NCBI RefSeq assembly: GCF_019599045.1
Contig: NZ_CP080623.1
Span: forward strand, 2,006,501 to 2,070,500
Direction: 5' to 3'
Source of the DNA: Roseovarius sp. SCSIO 43702
GTDB taxonomy: Bacteria > Pseudomonadota > Alphaproteobacteria > Rhodobacterales > Rhodobacteraceae
DNA length: 64,000 bases
A program made the position numbers and the translations under genes. Shown in pieces: positions 1-7,642 of the stretch (positions are counted from its first letter, which is position 1; every line of letters starts with the position of its first letter). Under the pieces are notes generated by a model. The model did no database searches, had not been told where the DNA came from, and saw only the letters and a program-made list of their open reading frames with translations.

Positions 1-1
1 C

Positions 2-163
2 CTCAGCCTCAACGACCACGCGCTTCAGCACGAACCGGGCTACATGGCCGCGCTCTGCAACTGGCTCGACACCGGCGCGGCGCGGCTCCTGCGCAAGACA
101 CGGGGCAAGCACTTGCCCGCGCGCGACATCAAGTCCACCGTTTACCTCATTGAAAAAGCGTGA
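2..163 (+). CDS. C-terminal end of a protein, possibly a class I SAM-dependent methyltransferase (partial)
   Basis: The open frame enters from the left edge and ends at a TGA at 161-163, giving 53 residues that begin LSLNDHALQHEPGYM and end STVYLIEKA. The stretch with SLNDH, an aromatic strand near the end and a final VYLIEKA resembles the last beta hairpin of some class I methyltransferases, but this is recollection of a fold signature and not a firm match. The stop overlaps the GTG start of the next gene (GTGA), so the two are probably translationally coupled. The start and most of the protein lie outside the window. Confidence 0.5.
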   Translation, partial: LSLNDHALQHEPGYMAALCNWLDTGAARLLRKTRGKHLPARDIKSTVYLIEKA

Positions 164-1014
164 CATTCGCCACCCGTTTCGCCCCATCCCCGACCGGCCC
201 CCTGCATCTCGGCCACGCCTATTCGGCGCTTCTCGCGCATGACATGGCGCGCGCCGCCGGGGGGCGCTTCCTGCTGCGGATCGAGGATATCGACACCGCG
301 CGCTCGCGCCCCGAATGGGAGGCGCAGCTTCTCGACGACCTGGCCTGGCTCGGCCTCGCCTGGGACGCGCCCCCGCTCCGCCAGTCCGACCGCCTCTCCG
401 CCTACGAGGCCGCGCTCGATGCGCTCTGGGATCGCGGGCTCATCTATCCCTGCACCTGCACCCGCGCCGACATCGCCGCCGCGGCCTCGGCCCCGCAGGA
501 AGGCGCGCCGCTGCACGGGCCCGACGGGCTGATCTACCCCGGCACCTGCCGCAAGCGCCACCCGCGCACCGGCAAGCGGCCCCGGGGCACGGCACTGCGC
601 CTCGACATGGCCGCCGCCGCGCCGGCCACGGTGGGATTTTTCGAAACCGGCGCCGGTCCGCTGGGCGATACGGGCGCGCAGCTCCACTACCACGCCGATC
701 TGCGCGACCGGATCGGCGACATCGTCCTGTCGCGCCGGGATTTCCTCGGCTCCTATCACCTCTCGGTGGTGCTCGACGATGCCCACCAGGGCATCACCCA
801 CGTCATCCGCGGCCGGGACCTCTTCGATGCGACGCCCATCCACGCGCTGCTCCAGCATCTCCTCGACCTGCCCACGCCCATCTACCACCATCACCGCCTG
901 ATCCGGGACGATACCGGGCGCCGCCTGGCCAAGCGCGACGACGCCCGCGCGATCACCGCCTATCGCGACGCCGGCGCCACCCTGGCCGACATCCGGCGCA
1001 TGGTGGGCCTCTGA
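160..1014 (+). CDS. gluQ: Glutamyl-Q tRNA(Asp) synthetase
   Basis: A truncated glutamyl-tRNA synthetase paralogue that activates glutamate without tRNA and attaches it to queuosine in the anticodon of tRNA-Asp. Visible are the class I HIGH motif as HLGH (16-19) after FAPSPTG, the LRIEDID segment (39-45), and a KMSKS-equivalent LAKRDD (256-261). Candidate zinc ligands C98, C100, Y126 and C130 match the family pattern. At 284 residues it has the usual length and lacks the anticodon-binding domain of full GluRS. The GTG start at 160 overlaps the upstream stop by four bases, and the conserved N-terminus begins immediately after it, which supports this start. The cytosolic, tRNA-modifying role is family knowledge. 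Confidence 0.93.
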   Translation: MTFATRFAPSPTGPLHLGHAYSALLAHDMARAAGGRFLLRIEDIDTARSRPEWEAQLLDDLAWLGLAWDAPPLRQSDRLSAYEAALDALWDRGLIYPCTCTRADIAAAASAPQEGAPLHGPDGLIYPGTCRKRHPRTGKRPRGTALRLDMAAAAPATVGFFETGAGPLGDTGAQLHYHADLRDRIGDIVLSRRDFLGSYHLSVVLDDAHQGITHVIRGRDLFDATPIHALLQHLLDLPTPIYHHHRLIRDDTGRRLAKRDDARAITAYRDAGATLADIRRMVGL

Positions 1015-1185
1015 TCGCCGCGCACCCGTCCCCTACCGGGTCAAACACTCAACGCGGAACCGCCGACCCCGAAGATCACGCGGAATAATGCCGCGCCCAC
1101 GTCACAAACTGCCGGGATCGGGCTTTCCCCCGCCGCCAAAACCCCTATCGTCGCGCGCGACACCCCCAGCACCGGAGCACGGGCC

Positions 1186-3237
1186 ATGACCGACACCAAG
1201 GATCCCCTCGTCGTCTTCACCCCCTCGGGCAAGCGCGGCCGCTTCCCCGCGGGCACGCCCGTCCTCACCGCCGCGCGTCAGCTCGGCGTCGATCTCGATT
1301 CGGTCTGCGGCGGGCGCGGCATCTGCTCCAAATGCCAGGTGACGCCGGGATATGGCGAATTCTCCAAGCACGGCGTCACCGTCCACGAGGACGCGCTGTC
1401 CGAGTGGAACGCGGTCGAGGAACGCTACGATCAGAAGCGCGGGTTGAAACCCGGCCGCCGCCTCGGCTGCCAGGCCACGGTGCAGCGCGACGTGGTCATC
1501 GACGTGCCCCCCGAATCCCAGGTCCACCGACAGGTCGTGCGCAAGGCCGCCACCGCCCGCGTGATCGAGATGGACCCCGCCACCCGCCTCTATTTCGTCG
1601 AGGTGGACGAGCCCGACATGCACGAACCCACCGGCGATCTCGAGCGGCTCGCCCGCGCGCTCAAGCGCGAATGGGAGATCCCCGAGATCCGCGCCGATCT
1701 CACGCTTCTCTCCAAGCTCCAGCCGACGCTCCGCAAGGGCAAGTGGCAGGTGACGGTCGCGCTGCACAAGTCCCATCGCGACGCGGTGGCAAGCGTCATC
1801 GAGATCTGGCCGGGCCTGCACGAGGGCGGGCTCTACGGTCTCGCCATCGACCTCGGCTCGACCACCGTCGCGGCGCATCTCACCGACCTCGACACCGGCG
1901 AGGTCAAGGCCAGCTCCGGCATCATGAACCCCCAGATCCGCTTCGGCGAGGATCTCATGAGCCGGGTGAGCTACGCGATGATGAACCCCGGCGGCGATGT
2001 CGAGATGACCGCCGCCGTGCGCGAGGCGATCGACACGCTGGCACAGGAAATCGCGCGCGAGGCCGAAATCGACGCCGCGCTCATCGTCGAGGTGGTGCTG
2101 GTCTGCAACCCGGTCATGCACCACCTGCTCCTCGGGATCGACCCGGTGGAACTGGGCCAGGCGCCCTTCGCGCTCGCCACCTCCGAAAGCGTCTCGCTCA
2201 TGGCGCGCGAGCTTGGACTCGAGGCGATCAACACCCGCGCCCGCGCCTATATCCTGCCCTGCATCGCGGGCCATGTGGGCGCCGACGCGGCCGCCGTCGC
2301 CCTCTCCGAGGAGCCGGGCAAGTCCGACGACCTCGCGCTCATCATCGACGTGGGCACCAACGCCGAGATCCTCCTGGGCGACAAGACCTCGGTGCTCGCC
2401 TGTTCCTCGCCCACCGGCCCCGCCTTCGAGGGTGCGCAGATAAGCAGCGGCCAGCGCGCGGCGCCCGGCGCGATCGAGGCGATCCGCATCGACCCCGAGA
2501 CCAAGGAACCGCGCTTCCGCGTGATCGGCTGCGATCTCTGGTCCGACGAGGAGGGCTTCGCCGAAGCCACCGCCTCGACCGGCATCACCGGCATCTGCGG
2601 CTCGGGCATCATCGAAGCCGTGGCCGAACTGCGCATGGCGGGCCTCATGGACGAATCCGGCCTCATCGGTTCGGCGGCCCAGACCGGCACCTCCCGCTGC
2701 GTGGCCGAGGGCCGCACCCACAGCTATCTCGTCTTCGACGCCTCCGACACGGGCGGGCCGCGCATCACCGTGACCCAGGGCGACATCCGCGCTATCCAGC
2801 TCGCGAAATCCGCGCTCTATGCCGGCGCGCGCCTTCTGATGGACGAGCGCGGCGTGGACCGCGTGGACCGCGTGGTGCTGGCCGGGGCCTTCGGCGCGCA
2901 TATCTCGCCCCTGCATGCCATGGTGCTGGGCATGATCCCCGACGCGCCCCTCGACAAGGTGACGAGCGCCGGCAACGCCGCGGGCACCGGCGCACGCATC
3001 GCGCTCTGCAACATCGCCGCCCGCGCCGAGATCGAGCGCACCGTGCGCCAGATCCACAAGGTCGAGACCGCGATCGAGCCCAAGTTCCAGGAGCATTTCG
3101 TCGCCGCCAACGCGATCCCGCACAAGACCGCCCCCTTCCCCGAACTGGCCAAGATCGCACCCCTGCCGAACCCGTCCTTCAACACCAAGGGCGAGGACCC
3201 CGCAGGCGGCGGCCGCCGACGCCGGCGACGGGGGTGA
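1186..3237 (+). CDS. RACo-like corrinoid activation protein: [2Fe-2S] ferredoxin domain plus ASKHA ATPase
   Basis: 683 residues. The N-terminal ferredoxin-like domain carries cysteines C41, C47, C50 and C95 in the plant-type [2Fe-2S] pattern (CGGRGICSKC, later LGCQA). From about residue 210 the LAIDLGSTTVAAHL phosphate-binding loop opens a DUF4445/ASKHA ATPase domain, with a second nucleotide loop IIDVGTNAEILLG near 385 and GICGSGIIEAVAEL near 470. Proteins of this design use ATP to drive electrons into the Co(II) cofactor of corrinoid methyltransferases. The C-terminus ends in a glycine/arginine tail (GGGRRRRRRG). No corrinoid protein or methyltransferase gene lies in the window, so its partner is unknown. 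It is preceded by a 171-bp gap and followed by a repeat-rich one. Confidence 0.85.
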   Translation: MTDTKDPLVVFTPSGKRGRFPAGTPVLTAARQLGVDLDSVCGGRGICSKCQVTPGYGEFSKHGVTVHEDALSEWNAVEERYDQKRGLKPGRRLGCQATVQRDVVIDVPPESQVHRQVVRKAATARVIEMDPATRLYFVEVDEPDMHEPTGDLERLARALKREWEIPEIRADLTLLSKLQPTLRKGKWQVTVALHKSHRDAVASVIEIWPGLHEGGLYGLAIDLGSTTVAAHLTDLDTGEVKASSGIMNPQIRFGEDLMSRVSYAMMNPGGDVEMTAAVREAIDTLAQEIAREAEIDAALIVEVVLVCNPVMHHLLLGIDPVELGQAPFALATSESVSLMARELGLEAINTRARAYILPCIAGHVGADAAAVALSEEPGKSDDLALIIDVGTNAEILLGDKTSVLACSSPTGPAFEGAQISSGQRAAPGAIEAIRIDPETKEPRFRVIGCDLWSDEEGFAEATASTGITGICGSGIIEAVAELRMAGLMDESGLIGSAAQTGTSRCVAEGRTHSYLVFDASDTGGPRITVTQGDIRAIQLAKSALYAGARLLMDERGVDRVDRVVLAGAFGAHISPLHAMVLGMIPDAPLDKVTSAGNAAGTGARIALCNIAARAEIERTVRQIHKVETAIEPKFQEHFVAANAIPHKTAPFPELAKIAPLPNPSFNTKGEDPAGGGRRRRRRG

Positions 3238-3244
3238 GCCCCAC

Positions 3245-3440
3245 TCCACTCCCCCCGACCCGGGACTCCGCGCCCTTTACACAAACCCGCCCCGGCCCCC
3301 GAGCCGGGGCCTCGCCCCCTCCACGCCAACCCGCCCCGGCCCCCGACCCGGGACTCCGCGCCATCCACCCAACACCGCCCCGGCCCCCGAGCCGGGGCCT
3401 CCCGTCCTCCACACAAACCCGCCCCGGCCCTCCTCGCGAC
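3245..3440. repeat. Tandem repeat, exact 44-bp period, about 4.5 copies
   Basis: The core GCCCCGGCCC recurs at 3289, 3333, 3377 and 3421, exactly 44 bp apart, and the block at 3245-3288 matches the later part of the unit. Units alternate: those at 3245 and 3333 contain GACCCGGGACTCCGCGCC, while those at 3289 and 3377 contain GAGCCGGGGCCT, implying an 88-bp higher-order unit. The second type can fold into a 7-bp CCCCGGC/GCCGGGG hairpin. The block begins eight bases after the stop of the RACo-like gene. There are no T-tracts, so these are not ordinary terminators. Confidence 0.9.
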
Positions 3441-3498
3441 ACAAGTTAACACCCGCACCACCGCACGCCCCGTTAACACCTGCGCCGACTCACCCTCC

Positions 3499-3538
3499 AC
3501 CGACGCGATACCGACGTGGATACCGACATGATACCGAC
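3499..3538. repeat. Helically phased ACCGAC array, locus 1
   Basis: ACCGAC starts at 3499, 3510, 3522 and 3533, with spacings of 11, 12 and 11 bp, separated by short GCGAT, GTGGAT and ATGAT linkers. GTTAAC occurs on both sides (about 3471 and 3553). The same arrangement recurs at 5745 and 55077. The spacing places every motif on the same DNA face. No protein of this frame looks real. Confidence 0.85.
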
Positions 3539-3691
3539 CCGGACTTCGCCCCGTTAACCAGTCGCTTGCGCGCCACGGCTCACGCACACCGCGGCCCGGG
3601 CTCCGCGCCCGACCGTGCGCGCCGTTAACGAAGGCGCCGGTTTCACGTCGCTTGACTGTCCCCGCCGCGCCTCTTAAATCGAGCCTCGGAC

Positions 3692-3765
3692 GCGGGTATG
3701 GTGAAAAGGTATCACGCGAGCTTCCCAAGCTTAAGTTACGGGTTCGATTCCCGTTACCCGCTCCA
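3692..3765 (+). tRNA. tRNA-Gly (anticodon CCC)
   Basis: A full cloverleaf can be drawn: 7-bp acceptor GCGGGTA/TACCCGC, D stem GTGA/TCAC with a 7-base loop, anticodon loop TTCCCAA with anticodon CCC, T stem ACGGG/CCCGT with loop TTCGATT, discriminator T and an encoded CCA at 3763-3765. The anticodon stem CGAGC/GCTTA has a C-A mismatch at its outer pair (27-43) and a G-T pair next to it. The D and anticodon arms are thus weaker than in tRNA-Pro of this window. It stands alone between the repeat region and the AbrB-family gene. Confidence 0.9.
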
Positions 3766-3838
3766 AACACCGCCCCCGCATCACCCTTGACCACGCCATT
3801 CCCCTCCGGGTGACGACGCCACCTTGAACCCCCCCGCC

Positions 3839-4912
3839 ATGGTGCTTCAACAGGCCATGCCGCGTCTCATCGCAACCCTTGCCCTCCTGCTCGCCGGCTG
3901 GCTCGTCGCCGCCCCTCTGGCGGTCCGGGCCGGACTGCCGCTTCCCTACCTGCTCGGCCCTCTCGTCATGTCGGCCACCCTCGGCATCCTGCGCCCGGGT
4001 CTCCTGCCCGCGGGCTATACCTTCCCGCAACGGCTCCGGCTCGTCTTCATCGGGCTCATCGGCATGATGATCGGCGGGCAGATCACCCCCGCGCTCTTCT
4101 CGGACCCGGCCCGCCTCGGGCTCAGCGTCGCGGCCCTCGCGGGGTTCGTGGGCACCGCCCAGGGGCTCAACTACCTGATCTTCCGGCGTCTTGGCGGCTA
4201 TGACCGCGCCACGGCCCTCTGCGCGGGCGCGCCGGGAGGGCTCTACGAATCGATCGCGCTCGGCGAGGAGCACGGCGCCGACCTCTCGCGCCTGATGCTC
4301 CAGCAATTCCTGCGCGTCATCTTCGTGGTCACCGCCCTGCCCGTGGGCCTCTCGCTCTGGCTCGGCGCCCCGGTCGGAAGCTCGGCCGGCATGAGCTTCG
4401 CCCGCGCCGACACCGACTGGCAGGCGGTGCCGCTCGTCCTTGCCACGCTCGGGGTGGGCATCGCGGCGGGCATCCTGCTGCGCCTGCCCGCGCGGCAACT
4501 GACCGGGCCGCTCCTGGCCGCGGGCGCCGTCACCCTTTCGGGTCTCGCCACGATCGGCCTGCCGCAATGGCTCATCAACGACGCGCAGATCGTCGTCGGC
4601 GTCGCGCTCGGGCTGCGCTTCAAGGGGCTCGACCGGCGGCTCCTGCTGCGCGGCGTCTGGCTCTCGGCGCTCTCGGTCGCGGGGATGCTGGCGCTCGCCG
4701 CGCTCTTCGCGGGGCTGCTCCTGCTGGTCTGGCCCGAGCCGTTCGACGTGCTCCTCATCAGCTTCGCCCCCGGCGGCCTGACCGAGATGGCCCTCGTCGC
4801 GCTCTCGCTTCAGGCCAACCCGGCCTTCGTCACGCTGCACCACATCATCCGCATTCTGCTCACGGTGATGGGCCTCGGTTTCGCGTCCCGCCGACTCACC
4901 CGGCCCCTTTGA
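3839..4912 (+). CDS. AbrB-family integral membrane protein (AbrB duplication family)
   Basis: About 357 mostly hydrophobic residues with some 9-11 predicted membrane spans, starting with LIATLALLLAGWLVAAPLAV. Two similar halves each carry a glycine/proline-rich loop (LPYLLGPLVMSATLGIL in the first half, APGGLTEMALVAL late in the second), which is typical of the AbrB duplication proteins. Despite the name these are inner-membrane proteins, some proposed as transporters or regulators of ammonia monooxygenase. The function here is unknown. An ATG at 3839 is preferred over the TTG at 3824 because a TTG start would add only a short proline stretch; an ATG at 3857 is also possible. It stands alone between tRNA-Gly and an SDR gene. 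Confidence 0.8.
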   Translation: MVLQQAMPRLIATLALLLAGWLVAAPLAVRAGLPLPYLLGPLVMSATLGILRPGLLPAGYTFPQRLRLVFIGLIGMMIGGQITPALFSDPARLGLSVAALAGFVGTAQGLNYLIFRRLGGYDRATALCAGAPGGLYESIALGEEHGADLSRLMLQQFLRVIFVVTALPVGLSLWLGAPVGSSAGMSFARADTDWQAVPLVLATLGVGIAAGILLRLPARQLTGPLLAAGAVTLSGLATIGLPQWLINDAQIVVGVALGLRFKGLDRRLLLRGVWLSALSVAGMLALAALFAGLLLLVWPEPFDVLLISFAPGGLTEMALVALSLQANPAFVTLHHIIRILLTVMGLGFASRRLTRPL

Positions 4913-4970
4913 CAGGCGCCGCCCGGCGCGGTATCTGAACAGACGTTCAATTCTCATGCCGAGGTGCGCC

Positions 4971-5726
4971 ATGCAGATCACCAGGACCGCCGCCATCGTG
5001 ACCGGGGCCGCCTCCGGGCTGGGCGAAGCCACCGCCCGCCACCTGCGCGCAGAAGGCGCCGACGTGACGCTTCTCGACCGCGATGCCGAGCGTGGCCGCG
5101 CCGTGGCCCGCGAGATCGGCGCGCAGTTCGTCGAAACCGACGTGACCGACGAAGCCTCCGTGGCGGCCGCCATCGCGCAGGCCGGCGACGCGATGGGGCG
5201 GATCACGGCGGCGATCAACTGCGCGGGGATCGCTACGGGGGCCAAGACGCTGGGCCGCGACGGGCCGCACCCGCTCGACGCGTTCCGGCGCACCATCGAC
5301 ATCAATCTCGTGGGCAGTTTCAACGTCGCCCGCCTCGCCGCCGCGGCAATGGCGGGCAACGATCCCGATGCCAATGGCCAGCGCGGCGTGATCGTCAACA
5401 CCGCCTCCATCGCCGCCTTCGACGGACAGAAGGGGCAGACGGCCTATGCCGCGTCCAAGGGCGGGATCGTGGGCCTCACGCTGCCCATGGCGCGCGATCT
5501 CACGCGCGAGGGCATCCGTGTCATGGCCATCGCGCCGGGCATCTTCGCGACCCCCATGCTCAAGGGATTGCCACAGGAGGTCCAGGACGAGCTCGCCGCC
5601 GACGTGCCCTTCCCCCGCCGCCTGGGCGATCCGGCGGAATTCGCGGCCCTCGCCCGGTTCATCATCGAATGCGACTATCTCAACGGCGAGGTTATCCGCC
5701 TCGATGGCGCGCTCAGGATGCAGTGA
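4971..5726 (+). CDS. Short-chain dehydrogenase/reductase, 3-hydroxyacyl-CoA dehydrogenase type II-like
   Basis: 251 residues, a classical SDR. The nucleotide loop TGAASGLG lies at 11-18, an acidic D36 suits NAD(H), NCAG is at 83-86, and the catalytic set N112, S146, Y159 and K163 is complete. The extended segment after the NCAG motif and the C-terminus resemble type II 3-hydroxyacyl-CoA dehydrogenases (HSD17B10-like), so a role in fatty or branched acyl-CoA oxidation is likely but not proven. The ATG at 4971 is chosen over one at 4956 because GAGG precedes it at the right spacing and the Rossmann strand begins directly after it. It is a single gene followed by the second ACCGAC array. Confidence 0.87.
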   Translation: MQITRTAAIVTGAASGLGEATARHLRAEGADVTLLDRDAERGRAVAREIGAQFVETDVTDEASVAAAIAQAGDAMGRITAAINCAGIATGAKTLGRDGPHPLDAFRRTIDINLVGSFNVARLAAAAMAGNDPDANGQRGVIVNTASIAAFDGQKGQTAYAASKGGIVGLTLPMARDLTREGIRVMAIAPGIFATPMLKGLPQEVQDELAADVPFPRRLGDPAEFAALARFIIECDYLNGEVIRLDGALRMQ

Positions 5727-5744
5727 CGTTTCGTTAACCTTCGC

Positions 5745-5785
5745 ACCGACGTGATACCGACGTGGATACCGACATGGATACCGAC
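5745..5785. repeat. Helically phased ACCGAC array, locus 2
   Basis: ACCGAC starts at 5745, 5756, 5768 and 5780 (spacings 11, 12, 12 bp) with linkers GTGAT, GTGGAT and ATGGAT almost identical to those of locus 1, and CGTTAACC just upstream (about 5731). It sits between the stops of the convergent SDR and ABC-F genes. The frame starting at 5751 reads a repetitive IPTW peptide but has no ribosome binding site or later protein-like sequence. Confidence 0.85.
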
Positions 5786-5786
5786 G

Positions 5787-7601
5787 TCAGGATTCGGCCT
5801 TCTCGGCCAGCCGCAGCCACTCATCCTCGGCCGCGTTCAGCGCCTCCTGGCGCTGGCTCAGCGCCTCGGTTGCGCGGCGGAACTTGACCGGCTCGCGGGT
5901 GAACAGCTCAGGGTCGGCCAGAAGCTCCTCGAGCTTGCCGATCTCCGCCTCGAGCCGGGCGATCACGTCGGGCAATTCCTCGAGCCTGTGACGCTCGGTG
6001 AAGCTCAGGCCCTTCGGCGCCCGCCCCGCTCTGTCCTGCTTCGGCTTTGCCTCGCTCTGCCTTGATTTGGCTTGCTTTTCCTCGCGCGCCTCGGCGCGTT
6101 TCTGCGACTGGTAGTCGCTCCAGCCGCCGGCATAGACGGTCGCACGGCCATCGCCCTCCATCGCCACCGTCGTCGCCGCCACCCGGTCGAGGAAATCGCG
6201 GTCGTGGCTCACCAGCAGGACGGTGCCGTCGTAGTCGTCCAGAAGCTCCTGAAGCAGGTCCAGCGTCTCGATGTCGAGGTCGTTCGTCGGCTCGTCGAGG
6301 ACAAGCACGTTGCTCTCCCGCGCCATCAGCTTGGCCAGCAGAAGCCGCGCCTTCTCACCCCCCGAGAGCGAGCGCACGGGCGCCCGCGCCTGCCGCTCGT
6401 CGAAGAGGAAATCCTTGAGATATCCGACCACATGGCGGGGCTGACCGCGCACCATGACCTGATCTGCATTGCCCGCGACGCGCATGTCGGGTTCGCCCGT
6501 CAGGCTCTCCCAAAGCGTCATGTCGGGATCGAGCTGCGCGCGCGCCTGGTCGAAGACCGCCACCTCGAGGTTGGTGCCGTGTTCGACCGTGCCCGCATCC
6601 GGGGCGACCTCGCCCAGCAGGATCTTCAGCAGCGTGGTCTTGCCCACGCCGTTCGGGCCCACGAACGCCACCCGGTCGCCGCGCTGCACGCGCAGGTCGA
6701 AATTCGTTAGGATTTTCCTGTCACCGTAGGATTTCGCGATTCCCCGCGCCTCGATCACCCGTTTGCCCGATTTCGGCCCCGAGGACAGCTCCATCGCCGC
6801 GGCGCCCTGCCGCCTGATCTGCGCCGCACGTTCGGCCCGCAGGTCCTGCAACGCGCGCACGCGGCCCTGGTTGCGCTTGCGCCGCGCGCTGATGCCTTCC
6901 ACGGCCCAGCGGGCCTCGGCCTTGATCTTGCGGTCAAGCTTGTGGCGCGCGCTATCCTCTTCCTCCCAGACCTTGTCGCGCCAGGCCTCGAAATGCTCGA
7001 ATCCCTTCTCCTGCCGGCGCGTCATTCCCCTGTCTATCCAGAGCGTTGCGCGGGTAAGTTCACGCAGGAAGGCGCGGTCGTGGCTGATCAGCACGAAGCC
7101 CGCCCGCGTCGCCTTCAGCTCCTGCTCCAGCCAGCCGATCGCCTCGATGTCGAGGTGGTTCGTCGGCTCGTCGAGCAGCATGAGATCGGGCGCTTCGGCC
7201 ATGATCCGCGCCAGCGCCGCGCGCCGCCGCTCGCCGCCCGAGGCGGTCGCGACCGGGCGCTCGGGGTCGAATTTCAGCCCCTCGCCCGCGCGCTCCACCC
7301 GGTAGAGTTCGCCCGGCTCGAGCGCGGCCGACGCGAAGGCCCCGAGCGTGTCGAAGCCGCTCATGTCGGGCTCTTGCTCCATGTAGCCCACGCGGATGCC
7401 CGTCGGCACCACCCGTTCCCCCTTGTCCGGTTCAACAAGACCGGCCATCACCTTGAGAAGCGTGGATTTTCCCGACCCGTTCCGCCCGACCAGCGCGACC
7501 CGGTCGCCGGGCTGGATCACGAGCGAGAGGTCGTCGAATACCGGCTCTCCGCCGAAGGTGAGCGAGATGTCGGAAAGCTGGAGAAGCGGTGCCTGGGCCA
7601 T
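5787..7601 (-). CDS. uup: ABC-F family ATPase, Uup-like
   Basis: 604 residues with two ABC ATPase domains on one chain and no membrane segments. The first Walker A is GRNGSGKST (39-47); the second is GPNGVGKTT near residue 320. Signature motifs SGGERRR and SGGEKAR and two LLLDEPTNHLD / LVLDEPTNDLD Walker B motifs are present. The linker between the domains is rich in basic residues, as in ABC-F proteins that enter the ribosomal E site, and residues from about 520 form a charged helical C-terminal extension like the Uup coiled coil. ABC-F proteins rescue or tune ribosomes. The lysine/alanine-rich stretch before the coiled coil is low-complexity. It lies 41 bp downstream of the GlsB-like gene on the same strand. 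Confidence 0.9.
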   Translation of the reverse strand: MAQAPLLQLSDISLTFGGEPVFDDLSLVIQPGDRVALVGRNGSGKSTLLKVMAGLVEPDKGERVVPTGIRVGYMEQEPDMSGFDTLGAFASAALEPGELYRVERAGEGLKFDPERPVATASGGERRRAALARIMAEAPDLMLLDEPTNHLDIEAIGWLEQELKATRAGFVLISHDRAFLRELTRATLWIDRGMTRRQEKGFEHFEAWRDKVWEEEDSARHKLDRKIKAEARWAVEGISARRKRNQGRVRALQDLRAERAAQIRRQGAAAMELSSGPKSGKRVIEARGIAKSYGDRKILTNFDLRVQRGDRVAFVGPNGVGKTTLLKILLGEVAPDAGTVEHGTNLEVAVFDQARAQLDPDMTLWESLTGEPDMRVAGNADQVMVRGQPRHVVGYLKDFLFDERQARAPVRSLSGGEKARLLLAKLMARESNVLVLDEPTNDLDIETLDLLQELLDDYDGTVLLVSHDRDFLDRVAATTVAMEGDGRATVYAGGWSDYQSQKRAEAREEKQAKSRQSEAKPKQDRAGRAPKGLSFTERHRLEELPDVIARLEAEIGKLEELLADPELFTREPVKFRRATEALSQRQEALNAAEDEWLRLAEKAES

Positions 7602-7642
7602 GCGCGCCGCCTATCCTTCCGCCGCGATCCCGTCAAGCGGCG

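Noticed and set aside
1102..3249. A 715-codon open frame on the minus strand antisense to the RACo-like gene, and similar long antisense frames at 14803-17037 and 46809-49766
   Set aside because: High GC makes stops rare in shadow frames. Their translations are low-complexity, with no recognised domain, while the opposite strand encodes complete known proteins.
3245..3440. Tandem repeat considered as a CRISPR array
   Set aside because: Units are contiguous with no unique spacers, and no cas gene is present.
5751..6065. Open frame encoding a repetitive IPTW peptide
   Set aside because: Its start is produced by the ACCGAC array, and the remainder is antisense to the ABC-F gene; there is no ribosome binding site.
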